Translations under genes and position numbers: made by a program
Part shown: positions 62,124-64,000 of the stretch, piece after piece
Layout: each line of letters starts with the position of its first letter
Position numbering within the stretch: position 1 is the first letter of the stretch
Notes under the pieces: generated by a model
Told to the model about the DNA's origin: nothing
The model's input: the letters and a program-made list of their open reading frames with translations, nothing else
The model's database searches: none
DNA from: Stenotrophomonas sp. ZAC14D1_NAIMI4_1
GTDB lineage: Bacteria > Pseudomonadota > Gammaproteobacteria > Xanthomonadales > Xanthomonadaceae
Direction of reading: 5' to 3'
Assembly (NCBI RefSeq): GCF_003086775.1
Contig: NZ_CP026001.1
Coordinates: 3,562,125-3,626,124 of the forward strand
DNA: 64,000 bases

Positions 62124-63201
62124 ACACATCCAGATAGGCCTGGCGCGCCGTCTCGATGGAGAATGCATCGGCGCGCGCGCGCAGCGTCTGCGCAGGCACG
62201 TGGCCGTTCCCCTCAACGACGTTGCGCAGGGCCTGCGCCAGCGCAGCCACATCCCCCACAGGCACGAGCTGTCCATACCGCCCCTCCCCCAGCACCTCGG
62301 CAGGGCCATGCGGGCAATCGGTGGCCACGACCTGGATGCCACAGTGCATGGCCTCGACCAGGACATTGCCAAAGCCTTCGTAGTCCGAGCACAGCACCAG
62401 CGCCGTGCTGCGCACCATCCACGGCAGCACGTCCTCCACGCGGCCGGGCAGTGCGACATCATCCTGCAGCGCGCTTGCTGCCACCCACCCGGCAAGACGG
62501 CCTCCCTCCTCCCCCTGCCCCAGCACCAGCAGGCGCGCCCGGTGGGTCTGCCGCAAAAGGACGAACGCCTCCCACAACAGGTCCAGGCGCTTTTCCGGCG
62601 AAAGGCGCCCGGCATAGATGAACACTGGGATCCCGTCATCCGGGAAGGGCCATGCCTGGTCCGGCAGGATCGGCGCGCTGCGCGCCTTGCGGGTGATGGG
62701 GTTGTGGATGACCCGAACCTGCGCGACCGGAAGGCAAAGCTCCTCTTCCATATCCCTGGCCAGCGCTGCTGAAACCGCAACCACCGCCTGCGCTGCCGGC
62801 GTGGCGAAACGCATGAGCCAACCAATGATCTCCCGCTTGCATCGTGCAGAACCGCGCGCCTTCTTTCGCGGTGCGGACAGCGCAAGATGCTGGGCGATCA
62901 CCACGGCCGTGCCGGGATAGAGCAGCCGCTGCCAGAAGACAATCCAGATGGCGAGATCGTTGGCGGTCGTCACCACGATTGCGGGACGCTCGCGCCTGAT
63001 CAGCCATGGCAACCGCAGAAGCAGCTGCCAGGCACCGCGCGGCGCAACGAAATCGACTTCCCCCGCATGGCCAGGGCCGCCGAGATCGCGACCGGCGATG
63101 ACACGGGCAGCCTCGCCCCGTTCCCTGAAACCGCGCAGCAGGTTCAGCTGCACACGTTCCAGGCCGCCCGGCTCCCAGCGGCTGGCCAACAGCCAGATCA
63201 T
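62086..63201 (-). CDS. glycosyltransferase family 4
   Basis: 371 aa. N-domain opens MIWLLASRWEPGGLERVQLN with the Gly-rich acceptor loop. C-domain has VFIYAGRLSPEKRLDLLWEAF, VLGQGEEGGRL, SDYEGFGNVLVEAMHCGIQVVATDCPHGPAEVL (EX7E), typical of galactosyl/glucosyl transferases such as WaaG- or PglH-like enzymes. Start overlaps the FkbM stop by ATGA, so both are one minus-strand operon that extends past the window. Tail overlaps the flippase gene. Confidence 0.9.
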   Translation of the reverse strand: MIWLLASRWEPGGLERVQLNLLRGFRERGEAARVIAGRDLGGPGHAGEVDFVAPRGAWQLLLRLPWLIRRERPAIVVTTANDLAIWIVFWQRLLYPGTAVVIAQHLALSAPRKKARGSARCKREIIGWLMRFATPAAQAVVAVSAALARDMEEELCLPVAQVRVIHNPITRKARSAPILPDQAWPFPDDGIPVFIYAGRLSPEKRLDLLWEAFVLLRQTHRARLLVLGQGEEGGRLAGWVAASALQDDVALPGRVEDVLPWMVRSTALVLCSDYEGFGNVLVEAMHCGIQVVATDCPHGPAEVLGEGRYGQLVPVGDVAALAQALRNVVEGNGHVPAQTLRARADAFSIETARQAYLDVFSVARSRLPARD

Positions 63202-64000
63202 GCCGATTCGACTGCCAGGGTAGGCCCGGCGATGCAGATGACATCCTGGTACTCGCGCAGATCCTCGATCCTGATCCTCACCAGACGCCCGTGCGGTTCG
63301 AGTCGATGGAAGCGATAGCCGAGCGGCTCCAACAACGCCAGGATGTCCCGCCCGTGGTAACCGGCCGCGAGGCTGGATCTATCCTGCACTTCAATGGCGA
63401 TCACGGGAAGAAAGCGGCGCACGGTCTCCAATCCGCCCTGCAGGCAGGGAAGCTCCCCTCCTTCGATATCAATCTTCAGAAGATCCAACCGCGTCAACCC
63501 GATACGGTGTGCCAACTCGTCCAGCGTGGTGATGTCGACCTCGCCCAGGTAGTGATCCACCCCAGCAGTTCCATGAAGACTGCCAAGGCCCTGGTGCACC
63601 TCCTCCACATCATGCTGCCCGCAGGATGCGTAGATGGGGAGTCGCCCGATCTCGGCGGCCAGGCCTTGCCGATGGATCTGCACCACGTCCTGCAAGCTGT
63701 TGCGCTGGACGTTGACCTGCAGCTCGTCTGCAATGCCGGCAATGGGCTCCAGCGCTACAACTGCACCGCCCGGTCCCACGCGGTTGGCACACACCAGGCT
63801 GATCTCACCGATGTTCGCGCCCACATCGACCACGGTCATTCCGGGCTCGAGAATCCGATCCAGAAGCGAGACCAGCCGTAGATTGTAGTAACCCATCCAG
63901 AACATGCGCCGTTGCATATGCTCGGACAGGTCCAGAGCCACGGTGAACCGCCCGTCGAAATCATGAACGACCTGACGCCCGCGCCAGTGCCGGAATACGC
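63198..64000 (-). CDS. FkbM family methyltransferase (5' end beyond window)
   Basis: 267+ residues; the frame stays open to the window end (RHWRGRQVVHDFDGRFTV precedes LDLSEHMQRR), so the GTG at 63941 is not the true start. SAM-binding motif I is MTVVDVGANIGEISLVCA, followed by VVALEPIAGIADEL and LDLLKIDIEGGELPCLQG, the FkbM signature. Such enzymes O-methylate sugars or related hydroxyls, here probably a glycan residue, given the coupled GT4 gene. Confidence 0.9.
   Translation of the reverse strand, partial: VFRHWRGRQVVHDFDGRFTVALDLSEHMQRRMFWMGYYNLRLVSLLDRILEPGMTVVDVGANIGEISLVCANRVGPGGAVVALEPIAGIADELQVNVQRNSLQDVVQIHRQGLAAEIGRLPIYASCGQHDVEEVHQGLGSLHGTAGVDHYLGEVDITTLDELAHRIGLTRLDLLKIDIEGGELPCLQGGLETVRRFLPVIAIEVQDRSSLAAGYHGRDILALLEPLGYRFHRLEPHGRLVRIRIEDLREYQDVICIAGPTLAVESA

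Overview
The window is a high-GC gammaproteobacterial chromosome segment that fits the Stenotrophomonas maltophilia complex (Xanthomonadaceae). The strongest evidence is a class A serine beta-lactamase of the L2 type divergent from an AmpR-type LysR regulator. Many short GTAG-ended palindromes like the REP (SMAG-type) elements of this species, several TonB receptors, and the sucD-sucC / pilS-pilR-pilB neighbourhood agree. The assignment is by recognition, not by database search.

Layout. 1-6000: 5' end of aspS, a DUF3011 secreted protein, a lipoprotein, the L2/ampR pair and a YheS-like ABC-F ATPase. 6100-12550: a TonB receptor, two genes with immunity-like folds but no recognisable toxin, and a YbaL-type antiporter. 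12550-17340: repeat-rich DNA, metY and clpB with a good sigma-32 promoter. 17460-22970: a Fur-boxed cell-surface signalling unit (FecI-like sigma factor, FecR-like anti-sigma factor, STN-domain TonB receptor) followed by a di-heme peroxidase. 22970-32880: retropepsin-like protein, DUF3014 protein, GST, NCS2 permease, repeats, poxB and small envelope or unknown proteins. 33100-40310: a second TonB receptor, a ten-unit REP array, and the trehalose operon otsB-GH15-otsA. 40380-45310: DCC protein, pgeF, rluD, bamD, nadE. 45660-50990: a tightly packed six-gene operon opened by a 61-residue Cys-rich small protein. 51100-58410: sucD/sucC, pilS/pilR, pilB. 58680-64000: a surface-glycan island (GT2, GT4, flippase, GT4, FkbM methyltransferase).

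The most unusual locus is 45659-50991. A small peptide with a CSDCC...C tail is followed by a perfect 12-bp stem-loop. After it come a 224-aa unknown, a divergent LpxL/HtrB-like acyltransferase, a TraB/GumN-family protein, a single-pass membrane protein and an exporter-type ABC transporter. Genes overlap or nearly abut, which suggests translational coupling. No known RiPP-modifying enzyme (LanM/LanB, YcaO, radical SAM) is present. If this is a biosynthetic cluster, it would be an undescribed class of envelope- or lipid-linked small peptide. That is inference.

The second notable signal is a roughly 100-bp repeat in three copies (12628, 28552, 28859). Its ~52-bp core is conserved, but its flanking arms differ between copies while staying complementary within each copy, and an inner stem also shows a compensatory change. 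This is covariation, so structure rather than sequence appears to be conserved in the arms.
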